From NCBI GenBank assembly GCA_002964805.2, contig PUDQ02000001.1, forward strand, positions 6,720,001-6,784,000: 64,000 bases of DNA, given 5' to 3'. The position numbers were made by a program, and so were the translations under genes. This stretch comes from Trametes villosa (taxonomy: Eukaryota > Basidiomycota > Agaricomycetes > Polyporales > Polyporaceae). Below the pieces are notes generated by a model. The model saw nothing but the letters and a program-made list of their open reading frames with translations. It searched no databases and was not told the DNA's origin. This document shows positions 47,844 to 59,691 of the stretch, piece by piece (the first letter of the stretch is position 1; each line of letters opens with the position of its first letter).

Positions 47844-50177
47844 TCAGAGTTTTGCCTCCTTGAACTTGGCGAGAGCCAAAGGCTGGTCTGTAAGTCGACG
47901 GCTTCACGTCAGATACGATCGAGTGGCAACACAGCTGATCTGGACTTACAGGTCTGGTTGAAGAGGTTGTCCTCGGGGGTGAGGACTGTATGCGCTGAGA
48001 GCGAGCCCGCGTCCACCATATCTGGGACGACCTCGTCGATCGTGCGAGCACCGAGCAAGCGCATGTTCATCTCGAACTCATCCTGCACTTAGATGATTAG
48101 CCGCCCGCTCCTCGCTCCCCTCGTCTGCCAAACGGAGTACGCACCCGGAAGAGCTGGATCGCTCTCTCGACGCCCTCCTGGCCGTACGCGCAGAACGCAT
48201 ACAAGAACGGCCTGCCCACACCAACCGCCTTCGCGCCCAGAGCAATGGCCTTCAAGACGTCGCTCGCACGACGGACTCCACCGTCCACGTAGATCTCGAA
48301 GCGCGGGTCCGGCCAGTACCCACGGCGGCGCAGGGCCGCGGTGACCTCGACGAGTACCTCAAGCCCGGAGCGCGCAGTGTCGAGCTGGCGCCCACCGTGG
48401 TTGGAGAGGACGATACCCTGGACGCCCGCCTCGTACGCGAGGATCGCGTCCTCGGCAGTCGCAATGCCCTTGATGATGATAGGCACTGCACCTCTACAGT
48501 CAGTGGCGCATTAGATACGTCATGGGCTGGAACGCACTCTTAGTGATGCTCTTGAACCACGGTATGTCCTTCCACGACAGGCTCGGGTCGATGAACGACT
48601 GCCCAATTTCCCTCGTCAGTCACCTCGCCTCAAGCACGCAGGATGGAATAGACGCACGCTGATAGCACGGGCGACGCCCTGGTCCTTCTTGACGTCCTGG
48701 CCCTTCTGCACCTCTGCACCCGCGTCATCCCCGACGAACTTCATGCGCATGTCCTTCTCACGCCGCCCGAGTTGCGGTGCGTCGACGGTGATGAAGAGGC
48801 CCTTGACGCCACGCGCCTCCGCGTGCTGCACATACTTGCGCGTGATCTCGCGGTCGCGGTTCACGTACCTGTCGGTCTCCGGGTCAGCCACCGGGCCAGG
48901 CCCAGACCACGGAGCAAAACGAGGAAACCTACAACTGGAGGAAGAAAGTCTGGCCAGGGGCCGCGGCGTCGAGGATGTCATCGAACGCGCAGGACGCCAG
49001 GGTCGCGATCTGCGCGGGCAATGATGGTCAGGGCCGCTGCAGCTATCGGTCTTGGCCATGGCTGGACCTACCATCTGGATGACCCCGTGGTTTGCGGACG
49101 CCCTCGTAAGGCAGAGCTCTCCGTCGGGGTGCCCCAGCTTCCCGAGCGCGGTCGCCGACTGCAGCGCACGGTGCGGATCGTTAGCGGGAACTGCGCCGGC
49201 GCGGCGCGGTGGCGGATAGACGCACAATGTACAGCGGGAGACTGGACTTCTGTCCCAGGATCGTCGTAGACCAGTCGACGGACGAGACGTCGCGGAGGAT
49301 GCGCGGGCGGAACCAGACCCTGTGGCGGGACGTCAGGGCTGCGACTAGGCCAGCAGGTGTTGGTTCGGGATGTTACGTACCGCTGGTACGCCATGCGATT
49401 CTCGCGGAGGGTGATCTCGTCGTCCGACGCAGACGAGTAGTACGCCTGAGGATGCGTCACCGATGCGGTGAGTCCCCATCAGAAGGTCGACGGGCAGAGC
49501 AGTGACACGCACCCAGGCCTTTTCTGGAAGAATGGTCCGGGCGACCGTCTCGAAATCGTGCATGTTCAGGACCGTGTCGAGCGGCGGGCGCGCGTCGAGC
49601 AGCGCCTGACGCCGCCGGTCCTCTTCGGTGAGCTCCTTCACCGCCTTCACGAGCGTGTTCTGGTCAATAAGCCCAAGTCTGGAGGTTGTTGAGCCGTACG
49701 CGGAGGCGGAGGTAAGCAATTTGCTCCGTGATGCTGTCAAAGTTGGGAATACGCACTGCTTCTCTGGGGGCAGGTTCGTGGTTATCGCGTCGGGAGGATG
49801 GATGGGCTCGTACGCCTCGCTGTGCGGCGCCGGCGCAAGTGTCAATCAGCAAGCGGTAGTGGGCAGGGGATATGGTGCAATGAGAACGTACGTGGCATCC
49901 TTCCCTGCGTACTTCAGGATAATCTTGCTACCTCCCGGGTGTTCTGCGAACCGTAGAATGGTCAGCGGCCCTGCCGTTAGCGGGAGGGCAGCTAGTGCGC
50001 ACCGTCGAGGAAGTCGGTGACGTCGTAAACCTTGCCTAGCGGCAAGTCCTCGTTTCAGCAACGACGTGCGGCATGGAGGGAAAGGGCGATGAGCTCACCA
50101 TGCACGATGATCCAGCAGCTCTCTCGGCTGGCGTGGGCGGCGACTTCGGAAGAGGTGAGGACGCGGATGTCAGACAT
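47844..50177 (-). CDS. flavocytochrome b2-type dehydrogenase 2 (candidate glyoxylate dehydrogenase), PTS1
   Basis: Tandem paralogue of the preceding gene, same strand, same domains. The N-terminus MSDIRVLTSSEVAAHASRES starts directly with the b5 domain; heme motifs FLDEHPGGSK and AYEPIHPPDAI are intact and encoded without a micro-exon. FMN-domain blocks: SATALGKLGHPDGELCLTRA, YVNRDREITRKYVQHAEARG, LFITVDAPQLGRREKDMRMK, VLSNHGGRQLDTARSG and YVDGGVRRASDVLKA. After the last intron the end is TYQPLALAKFKEAKL; AKL is a canonical PTS1. Much of the FMN domain is near-identical to copy 1, but the linker after the b5 domain and the C-terminal 25 residues differ. Substrate as for copy 1: lactate or glyoxylate, the latter favoured by the peroxisomal signal. 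Confidence 0.9.
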
Positions 50178-52974
50178 GGCCTACTCCTCGATGATGACAC
50201 CGTGCTAGACAGCAGACTTTGGGACACTTCCGCACTCCACGGTCTGTGTCTTTTGAAGCCATGGTGGACGGAGACACGGAGTCCGCTCGGTTCTAGCGTC
50301 CGCCTCCGCCCGCTCCTTGCATATCCCCTAACGTCCATTCGCTAGCCCGTCCGTCGCCACTTTCTGGCAGGGGCCCCGCCGCTTCTTCCCATCGGGGGCT
50401 CCGTCTGCGGCCCCGCGAACAAGGCGAGACCATAACGCCCCGGGCGCCTATCCGAGCGCTGTCAGTCGGCGGGGTTTGGGCGGAGGACCGCACCGGGTCG
50501 CAGCGGTGCAGCTGGCGAAGGAGTTCCGTTCAAGGCGGGACGCTCTGCGGCGTCCAGAGCGTCCATGAGCTCCCTGAGCAACTGGCGAAGGTCGCTCGAC
50601 ACGCCCAGAGTGCCTTGCTGGGAGTGGCAAGTGCGCTGGAGGATACGCCGTTCGTGTCCTCCGTCGTTATGGGCCCGAAGTGGGGCCCAGCGACGTCCCA
50701 TCTGTCCTATAGAGGCTACATCACCTTGGGCACATGCATTGCGGGGAAGAGGGCGTCAATGGGTAGCGATAACTCTTACCATAACAGCTGCAGTGCGAAG
50801 TATGACGTGCATACGGAGTCATCTGAGAGATGGTACGTCTTCTACTCTGCACCTTGTGTATGTCTATGAATGTTCACGATACGGCGTTGGTACCATACAG
50901 AAAGTGCGACTTGAAATGTTTCTCGTGTCAAGGCGTGGTGCAAGCAACGCAAGCCGGCGACCGTGGCGCTTCGGTGAAAGTCCCAAGGGTGCTTTTCGGC
51001 GATCGACTTGCTCCGGCCTCATCGGTGAGAACCCTCAACGGCGTCTACCCTCGGGTGACAGCGAAGGAGAAGGCGCGTCCCGGGTGTCGGTGGTAAGTTG
51101 CAGCTTCATTCGAGCGAACTGTGCCTGACACGGACAAAGTAAGGGGCGCCACGAGGCCTGGTCTCACTGCTCCAGTTGCGAGCTTGCCTTGACAGTCCGA
51201 CAGCGAACTCGCTGCAGGTCCTCTAGAATCTGAGCAGATTCGTGGGCCGTATCGCAGTCAACGCACAGTACTTATCGCGGTGCGTATAATCCCGCTCACC
51301 CCCCATGTGACCGCACTCTCACACGCATAAGCATTATGAAGCGCAGTCGGACAAGCCCAAGCCAAGACCTTCCCAGGCGTACGGCATATCATTGTGTGCG
51401 GACAACCGTGGATCGTCCTGGAGAATCCATGTGCGCCTACGGTTGTACCTTCTCGCACAATCCGAGCGCTCTATCGACGTGACACCGGCGGGAGAATGGC
51501 ACCATATCTCTTGGCACCTGTCGTGCGCTCGCGCTCGGACTTACTTTGATTGCAGCGTCCTGAGGGGAAGTGCCGCGAGCGAGCAAAGGAACGCGCGCAT
51601 GGTCAGGCTACAGCGCCCAGGCTGCCCGGAAGACGGGGATTTGCACCGCACTGAGGGAAGTTGCTACTCGAGGGCCTCGGCTGTAGGTAAGTACGCTGGC
51701 AGGTGTGACTGCAGCTAAATGAAAACCGGTGCTCACGCGTACCTGCAGAGGCCACCTGATCTGCGTTGTTGACCCCGTTGGCCCCGGTTATGGTTTGTAT
51801 ATACCCCCGCACTTGCCTGTTGGGGACCGACGCTGATTAGCCGAGACAGTCTTGGCGCATCGTGGCGTCTTGTTACCGTTTGCATGGAACCTCGTGTAGT
51901 TCAACGAGGGAGTGTTCCCGCCTCTTCGAACTCTGGACGACCCCTTGAGGTTGAGGCCGACGAGGCAGCCTTTTGACACTGCCAGGGCCTACCGGTGGCA
52001 CCCGGAGAGTCAAGACAAAGAATTCTCGAATGCCAAGCTCAGGAACCGTAAACGGATGATAACGAGGTGTGCGTTATCAGATATTACTAGTTCACAGTGC
52101 GTTGAACTCACGTATTTTCTCCAAGCTGTGCGGAGGTTCTTACCATCCGATCAATGCTCGGGGAGCATTAAGACGTATCCCGGCCACAGAACATGACCCG
52201 GCGACATGGACCATATGCTGCGAACACCGCGGCTCTCACTGCGGCTCTCCACCCAGCACGGAGGCGTGGTATGAAGACTAATTGCCACCCTTCCAAACAG
52301 TTCCATCGACCGGCATACCGCTCTATCTCCGCCAACAGCAGCAATGGCAAATTTCACGCCTGGTATCCGTGAGCATATCGAAGCCATCAGTAGTGGAGCT
52401 CTCGAGAGTATTCTCACAGGTGAGCACTTCCCTTGCCGCCTTCGTCGTTTGCCGTGCGCTTACCCCGCAGACCCCGCCCTTCTGGTGCACAAGCGCGGGT
52501 TTCTCTTCGGGTTCCTGCAGCCTTGGCGGAAAAGTCATCAGGAGTGCCAAGACCTCTGCGTTGGACGAGAAGGATGCCGGATCCGTGCGAAGGGCGGTGG
52601 GCGGACGTACCACGCGTATCTGCGCGGACAGAAGTCTATCGCCGCACATCCCCCTCCCGCACCGCCCGAGGAGGAACCGGCAGCGGACTTGCTCCAACAC
52701 AGTTCGGGCGCGGTACTCGTGCCCGGCGCGCCTTGCACCTGGCGCTGCTCGTGGCGGGCGGTCGAGGCCATCAGCAGGTTCCCACCGTAATCATGTTCGC
52801 TGTCTCTTGGTGTGTGACACCACGCCGATCTCGCAACGCTTGCGCGCACTTATAAGATGGTGGGCCAAGGCGGAGTATGTTCCCCATCACCCAGCTCATC
52901 CACTCGAGCTCGTCTTCCCTCTCCAACACTCCCATCAGCCACCTCCAACCCACCCTCCTACTTCCATATCCAAC
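50178..52974. other. long gene-poor stretch, 2.8 kb
   Basis: No convincing gene. Best candidates are weak: a minus frame ending near 50462 (VSSDLRQLLRELMDALDAAE) and a plus frame 52344-52790 starting MANFTPGIREHIEAISSGAL; neither has family similarity I recognise nor clear exon partners. It includes the promoters of the divergent flavocytochrome 2 gene (-) and the PEP mutase-family gene (+). Decayed coding sequence is possible. Confidence 0.4.
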
Positions 52975-54535
52975 ATGCCCGGCCTCGAGCTCTTCGGAAA
53001 CTCCAACCCCGCCAACGGCTCCACCATCGTCGAGGCGCCCCAGCCCGCCTCAGTTCCGGCTGCCGTCGTAGCTCCGGCCCCTCTCTCTGCAGAGGAAAAC
53101 AACGGCGCGTTGACCTCCACCGAGGTCATCGTCCCGGTGCCGCGTAGCCTCGCTGCGCCCGCGGCCTACTACAACCCCCGCCTCGACCCCAAGAACTTCC
53201 TCGAGGGCCCGCTCTCATGGAACCCGGCCACCCGTCTCCGGCAAATGCTCGCCCGCCCCGGCATCGTTGTAAGTCCCGTCCGACATTCCGTGATCATCGG
53301 GACGGGTGCGCTAACGCTATCTCTGCCAGGTTGCCCCCGGTATCTGCGACGGTATCAGCGCGCGCTGCGCTCTCGAGGCCGGCTTCGACTGCATGTACCA
53401 GAGGTAGGCTTGGTATATCACAGTACGCCTGGACAAGAGCTGACTCGGGGTTTTACAGCGGTGCGGCGACGACCGCTTCTCGCCTTGGCCAGCCCGACTT
53501 GGCCATCGCTACTCTGAACGACTTCGTCCAGGTAAATCGTCTATCATTGCTTCTTAGATGCTTTTCTTCTCACACCGTTCTTCCACAGAGCGCTCAGATG
53601 GTCTGCAGCCTTGACCCCACCGTCCCCGTCATCGCGGACGCCGACACCGGGTACGTTGTTCTCTGTTGTTCAGCGCATCCTACGGTGAAATTTACGATAC
53701 ACTATCGGTAGATTCGGCGGTCCGGCCATGGTCGCGCGCACGGTCACCCAGTATGCCCGCGCCGGCGTCGCGGCGCTCCACATCGAGGACCAGGTGCAGA
53801 CCAAGCGCTGCGGTCATCTCCTCGGCAAGCAGGTCGTCTCCCGTGAGGAGTTCCTCACCCGCATCCGCGCTGCTGTGATTGCGCGCGACTCGATACCCGG
53901 CGGCTCCGACTTCGTACGTTTATCTCCCACCTGTTCGCTTCCGGGGTGCTGATCATCGCCTCTGCCATATCTAGGTGATTATCGGTCGCACGGACTCCGC
54001 GCAGGTGCTCGGCATGGAGGAGGCTGTCACCCGGTTGCAGCTCGCTGCCGCTGCGGGCGCGGATGTGTGCTTCATCGAGGGCGTGCGCAGCGCCGACCTG
54101 CTCACCGCGACCGTCGAGGCGCTCGCGCCCAAGCCCGTGCTCGTCAACGTCATCTCCGGCGGCCTCACGCCCTCGTTCACCACCCAGGAGGCCGAGCAGC
54201 TCGGCGCGAAGATCATCAGTAAGTTCCTTTCTTCGGGCCTACCATACACCTCGGAGCACGGTCTGATGTGCACGCCCCACAGTCTTCTCGCTCGTCTCTT
54301 GCGTGGCGGCAGTCCACGGGATCCGCGCGGCGATGCAGTCGCTCAAGAAGACCGGCACGGACTTCACGTCTGCGCGCGGCATGGACCCCAAGGCCTTCTT
54401 CGAGGTCATGGGTGCGTCTTCTCTTCCCGTCTTCTTTGCAATCACGCCAAGACTCACTTGGATACCTTCCCAGGCTTGAACGAGGTCGTGAAGCTCGACG
54501 CGCAGGCCGGCGGCAAGGCCTTCGAGGTCGTCTAA
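52975..54535 (+). CDS. PEP mutase/isocitrate lyase superfamily enzyme, oxaloacetate hydrolase-like
   Basis: TIM-barrel enzyme of the isocitrate lyase/PEP mutase superfamily, about 345 residues in about seven exons. Blocks: PGICDGISARCALEAGFDCM, YQSGAATTASRLGQPDLAIA, VIADADTGFGGPAMVARTV (metal-binding Asp), ALHIEDQVQTKRCGHLLGK (general-base and KRCGH motif), IGRTDSAQVLGMEEAV and VLVNVISGGLTPSF. The spacing and wording resemble fungal oxaloacetate hydrolase, which splits oxaloacetate to oxalate and acetate, but petal-death and methylisocitrate-lyase-like members share most motifs, and I cannot place the specificity-determining serine with confidence. A Pro/Ala/Val-rich N-terminal extension of about 60 residues precedes the barrel. 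C-terminus GGKAFEVV is not a PTS1, so it is probably cytosolic. Confidence 0.88.
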
Positions 54536-55017
54536 ACGTCTTCCTCCCTGCCACCCTCGCGAGCGCACGTTCGCTCCATGCGAACTGAAATGGCGCGGTT
54601 GCAGGAGTCGTAAGGCCTTGCTGAACCGTCGCCGCTGTATACCACTCGCCCGCGGGGGCTTAGAGATCTTGGGTCCGTTCTCCTCATCATGGGTTCTGAA
54701 GCTTGGCTTGAAAACATCATTACATATGTACGACTACATTACGCATGGGTCTGTTGTCCGAGTACCTATACGAATAGAAGGGTTATCGCGTTGAACAACA
54801 ACCTCGGCGTGCTCGAAGTGATTAAGTACTACGGAGGTCGCTCATGGTTCCGACCTCTGCGAACTTCCTGCAGTTTGCTCACGAAAAAGCGGCTAGGGAT
54901 GACAAATATCCGCCCGCACTACTGCGTACCAGACATTCCTTGTGCTGCAAGCGAAGTTACCTTGACGGTGAACACTAGACCCGTGATTGACCTACCAACC
55001 TGGAGCCTGGCCAGGAG

Positions 55018-55118
55018 GTGACCGCGCCGGGTCTCTCCCTTACTATAGTAGACGGCTGTAGAGCACTACTTGTAGATACTAATATAATTGCTAGAACCGT
55101 GACCGCGCCGGGTCACGG
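55018..55118. repeat. GTGACCGCGCCGGGTC direct repeat with palindromic copy
   Basis: The 16-mer occurs at 55018-55033 and again at 55099-55114. In the second, flanking bases make CCGTGACC-GCGCCG-GGTCACGG, an 8-bp perfect inverted repeat at 55097-55118, followed directly by another GGTCAC. A dimeric transcription-factor site is one reading; a terminal remnant of a small element is another. Confidence 0.7.
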
Positions 55119-55306
55119 ACGGTCACATGTGACACGCTCCTTCAGATATTTCCTTGTGGCTGTGCCGTTCGGGAGTCAGTGCCAGCGAAAACGACGAGCA
55201 AGCTTCGGGATCTCATTGTACTGGCCCACAGGTCGTTCTACTCAGCTAGTATGTCGGCTTTCGACTTGTTGAGCAGGTATGTTGTCGGTTTTCAGCTTAA
55301 AAGGTT

Positions 55307-55361
55307 AATCGAAGCCGGAAATCCCTCATGGATTTAGGGGGTTTCCGGTTTGCGGTCGATT
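55307..55361. repeat. imperfect hairpin
   Basis: Inner arms GCCGGAAATCCCT (55314-55326) and AGGGGGTTTCCGG (55336-55348) pair around a 9-base loop, and outer AATCGA/TCGATT extends the stem. Could be a terminator-like or small element structure; it is not within a recognised gene. Confidence 0.65.
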
Positions 55362-55863
55362 TTCCCATCCTGCGTGCGGGCGAAGGTCGGAGGCCAGGTC
55401 TTGAAGCATATATGTCTGGAATCCGAGGTGAGTTAGTTCGCTGGCCCTCTCGGACGACGGGAAACTCACAACCCTGCTGGCAGAGACCGATGCATCGGTA
55501 TATCTCGCTCGGAGTGTACATGACAAGAGCATCTCGGGGATACGGAGACCTGCAATCCATGAAGTTGCGCATCATCAAGGACGCAGTTTGAAATTATGGT
55601 CATCGTTTGGGGTAAGCGTGACCGGACAAAGAAATAGTACTCCGCGAATACGAGCGGAGAAGCGCCGATTTACACCATGACAATGGACAATGCGGAATCC
55701 GAGCCAGCGCCCTTTAGCCGACATGGCTAAAGCCTCTGAGCGTCATATCTTAGCCACGGGCTCGCAACTTAACCACTCCCACCGTCTCCTTTCATCCTCA
55801 TCCTTCTCTTCCTCTCCACCCCATCCTCATCTTTCCCTCTTCCCCGTCGGCGCGGGTCCGACC

Positions 55864-58570
55864 ATGGATCACCCCCATACAATCACACTGGACTCCTTCG
55901 TGAAGTCCTTTCTCTCTCCTGTCGACGAGTATGAGGAAGCTCCGGCCGATGGACCAAGCGGATCCCGCGCTCCCCTAGCCCCTCAACAATCATTCCAGCA
56001 ACAATTGAAGACAGTTCCATTGCAGCCTACCGAGGCCGCAATGCACGCCGCTTTTGTGAGTATAGTTTCGTGGTTTTGCCTGTCCGACGCATCTCCTAAG
56101 GGTTCCCCCTAGGTCAAGGCGGTGAACACGTCCGGCGTGGCTCCAGAGCTCTTCGTAACCACTTCGCGGACGGAATGCATCAACGTCGGAGGGCTCTACC
56201 CCGCTCACCATGCACTGCAATCTCGTCCTGCCATGTACGACAATCTCCAAGCGACGTTCCACTGCTTCAAGAAGGGCGGCGACCCTTTCTCCTCCGACGA
56301 ACCCACGGGCCTCGCTGCAGAGAATAAGGAGGAGATCATCGCTCACACCGCGCGCGTGTTCGCGCGCCAGCAACGTATGTTTCTCTTGACCATCATTCTG
56401 GTCGGCGACCAGCTCCGCCTCGCGCGCATCACCCGCACCGTTGTGGTCGTCACCGCGCCGGTCACGTACTCGGAGGAACAACACGCGAACACCCTCGCGG
56501 ACGTCTTCCGCCGCTTCGCGCAGCTCTCGCCCGTGCAGCGCGGGCACGACATCACGGCGACGCTCGTCGCAGCCAACAGCACCACCCGCAACACGATGGT
56601 CGCGGCCTCACACAAGCAGCTGAAAGGCGCGGCGGACTTCGCGCGGCGATGCTTCCGGGACTCATTGGACCCGACATGGCCGTGGTGGAAACTAGCGGTC
56701 TACCAGCCCGGCTCGCACGTTCAGCACTTCCTCGTGGGCAAGCCCCACTTCTTCCACGCGAACCTCGACGACCGAAGAGGGGCCAAAGGCTACGTCGCGC
56801 TCGCGCTCGACGAGCCTGGACAGCCGTTCGTGTTCTTGAAGGACACATGGAGGTGGCAGCAAGAATGGTTGGGGACTGAAGGAACTCGCTTGGCCGCCCT
56901 CAACGCCCAGGGCGTGCGCCACGTCCCGACCCTAGTGTGCCATGGGGATGTCCCTGGGCAACGTTTCGATCTGATGAAGTTCTTGGAGGGTCCGGTGTAT
57001 GGACGTCCGCTCGGCACACCCGAGAAGCCCCTTGTCACCGTCGTCTACGTGCACTACCGTATGGTGGTGCGGGAGGTGGGGAAGCCCCTCCGCCATTTCA
57101 AGAACGGGCGAGAGCTCGTGAAGGTGTTCAAGGATTGTGTCGAAGGTCAGTCTTTCTTATCCCTCAAGTCTTGCGACGAGTGCACTGACATGAAGTACTT
57201 CTTCTAGCCCATCGAGACGCATTCGTCCATGCGAACCTTCTGCACCGGGACATCAGCCCCGGAAATATGCTGATGGTACCCGTGAACTCGAAGCACGGGG
57301 GCACCACACACGAAGGGATGCTGATGGACTGGGAGATGTCTGAGTGCGTAGAGCCCGGCGCCGACAGGAGCACCAACCGCCGAGTAAGCCACCCTCTCTC
57401 CCCTCCCCTCCCCCCAACGCAGCACTGACGCCTCTACAGGGTACCTACCAGTACCTCTCTGTGAAAGCGATGGACGACGCGAAGAGCCCACACGTCGTCG
57501 CCGACGAGCTCGAGGCCTTCCTCCACGTCCTGATCAAGCTATGCATCCGCTTTATCCCCAACGACTGTGCCGACCCGCGCGCCTTCCACGCCGCATACTT
57601 CGACACCGAGGAGGCCGGGACCGGCCAGCGCGAGGAATGCTCCTCGCTGAAGCGCCGCTGCGTCGAGGAGGGCATACTGCTCACCGAGGAGGGCCAGGCG
57701 GTGTCGTTTACCATGCCGGAGAAGGCGAAGATGCGGAGGGGCGGGGAACGGGCAATGCGCGTCCCGAGCGAGCATCCCGTCGATGGAGTAGTCCAGCCGC
57801 TACTGCAATGCGCGATGGCGAGGTTCTGGAGGCTGGAGAAGGAGCGGAACGGTAGCGGTCCAGACACAGTGAAGAAGGGCGAGGGTGTCACCGAGACACA
57901 CTCGAGCGACGCGTCGAAAGAGAACGAGGATCGTGCTGTCCCACAATCACCCCGGAAGAAGATACCGTCCTCCCCGGTTCCTCCGTCACCTCGCGCCCGC
58001 GTCCCTCTCGGCAACGCTAACACCAATGCCGCGCCCTGCTCGGGTGACGACTCGGACGTTACGAACTACGACAGGCTCTCAACAGCGCTGGACACCCACG
58101 CCCCCTTCCTCGGCTTCCTCTCCGCCGCGCTGAAGCGCAAGGACTGGCCCTCCCGGGACAAGACGCGCGACCAGGTGCGCAGCCTCACCGCCGAAGAGGC
58201 GGACGGGACGTATATCTCCCGGTACGAGAGCGGGAGTTCGGACGGGAACGACGGCTCCGAGTCGGGGAGCCTGGTCTCGGAGAGTGACGCGGGTGGTGTA
58301 TCCAAGGCGGGCGGCGAGGAGAAAGCACAAGAGGTTGCGCTGCGGCCCGCAACTCGGAGCCCAGCTCCGGCGGGTACGCGCGTGGTGAAACGCGCGCGGA
58401 GCGATGATAGCCTGGAGGATTACGTGACCTCCTCCGACTCGAACGTGTCGGCGGTGAAGCCTGCGGGTGCGCGCCCGGTGAAACGCGCACGGAGCGACGA
58501 CAGCTTGGAGGACTACGTGACATCTTCCGACTCGGGCGTTCCGGCGGTGAAGCACATGCGCATTTATTGA
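55864..58570 (+). CDS. FunK1-type fungal protein kinase
   Basis: Member of the fungal FunK1 kinase family, expanded in basidiomycetes; targets mostly unknown. Four exons by eye. The N-terminal half contains the FunK1-specific region (VVVTAPVTYSEEQHANTLAD, LDEPGQPFVFLKDTWRW with the ATP-site Lys). The catalytic loop HRDISPGNMLM follows a 61-nt intron, and the metal-binding motif is LMDWEMSE, DWE instead of DFG, usual for FunK1. The activation region GTYQYLSVKAMDD follows. The C-terminal tail of about 200 residues is Ser/Glu/Lys-rich and ends in two near-identical 21-residue units containing KRARSDDSLEDYVTSSDS, then HMRIY. KRAR may act as nuclear import signal. The gene has no close kinase neighbour. 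Confidence 0.92.
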
Positions 58571-58825
58571 TGGGCGGACGTCGTGGTTTGATGCTCAGGG
58601 GGTGTATGTTGCATTGACGATCGGGGACACTGTCGACGAGTACTAGTATAGACTCTGGACTTGCTTGAATGGCTGCTAACGGAACATCGGATATCATTGT
58701 ATTGTTACACAAGGACGTGTTGTATGTACATACGTATCGGCTCTATCGGAAACATCGTTTACTAGGTATATGCGGGGCCGAACTCGACTACGTCATCAAG
58801 AAAAGGGTTCGAGTTCGTGATACTA

Positions 58826-59691
58826 TTACATCACAGCGAACGCGCCCGCGGCAAGACACACGCCCAAACATACACTCGCAAAGGTGCCCAACGCAAGCGG
58901 AAGGCTTGTCCAGAAGTACGCGATCGTTCCGACGAGAGCGAGCACGAACCCGACGTTCGTCATGATCGCTACGACCGTATGACACCGCGTCAAGGTGTTC
59001 ACCATGGACTGCAGCGTGCATAGAGCCGCTGCGTCGCCGTCGTCGGCAACTGGAGCTTCGGGACCGTGGCTCGCTTTGGCGGGATGGTGCTTGCGCTGCA
59101 CGCACGCGAACGGCTTGACTTGGTAGACGCTGATGAGGGAACGGAAGTCCTGGGAGGTAGTGGAGAAGGGGCGCGTTCCGGCAGTAGTGCGAGCATTACT
59201 CGACGCAGCGGGCGAGACGGCTGCGGCAGTCTGGTACTTGGTGTCCAGTTGAGGTGTCGCGGTAGCTCTCGCGCCCGAGGTCTCATCGTCTTGCACTTGC
59301 TCCTCGGCATCGTCGAGGCGGTAACGGATGAGCACGAAGGATGCCAAGTAGGCGAGGATCGCTACAGGCGGTCGTATAAGCGAATGTATGGCACCGCAAT
59401 CGTGTACACTCACATGCGCACACGTGAAGAATTATCGAGCCGCCAAGCGTTGCGCTCTTGAGCAGGTCTGCGTTGGACCAAGCGCTCGAATCCGAAGGTA
59501 CTGCCGCGGATGCGTATCCGTACAGCATACTGTCGATGGACACGAAGAATGTAGTCTGCAAGTAAAGCGTCGTGAGGATATGTATAACGTCAGAGTGATT
59601 AGGAGACGCATACGATCACAGCCATAGCTTGCAATCGGTCGAGCCATACCTGCACCACCGCAAGGAGTGCCTGCTTCGTCGCGTTATCCAT
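58826..59691 (-). CDS. small four-TM membrane protein of unknown function
   Basis: Three exons by eye. Start MDNATKQALLAVVQ at 59691, then TTFFVSIDSMLYGYASAAV and TLGGSIILHV, then AILAYLASFVLIRYRLDD; a hydrophilic loop of about 100 residues; and two C-terminal hydrophobic spans around IMTNVGFVLALVGTIAYFW and ALGTFASVCLGVCLAAGAF. This layout (about 215 residues, two or more N-terminal and two C-terminal membrane segments) recurs in basidiomycete proteins of unknown function. Likely in the plasma membrane or endomembranes. No signal or catalytic motif. Its stop is 255 bp from the stop of the convergent FunK1 kinase. Confidence 0.75.

Larger units (their letters stand above)
54536..55863. other. 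intergenic stretch, 1.3 kb, with palindromes
   Basis: No gene supported. It contains a 16-bp direct repeat (55018-55033 and 55099-55114), the second copy extended into a perfect inverted repeat, and a 55-nt imperfect hairpin at 55307-55361. The last 120 bases are CT-rich, as in many fungal promoters just before an ATG. Confidence 0.5.

Noticed and set aside
44532..50177. Annotation of the flavocytochrome pair as mitochondrial L-lactate dehydrogenase
   Set aside because: Neither has a presequence; both end in a PTS1. I kept the enzyme class but not the location or the substrate.
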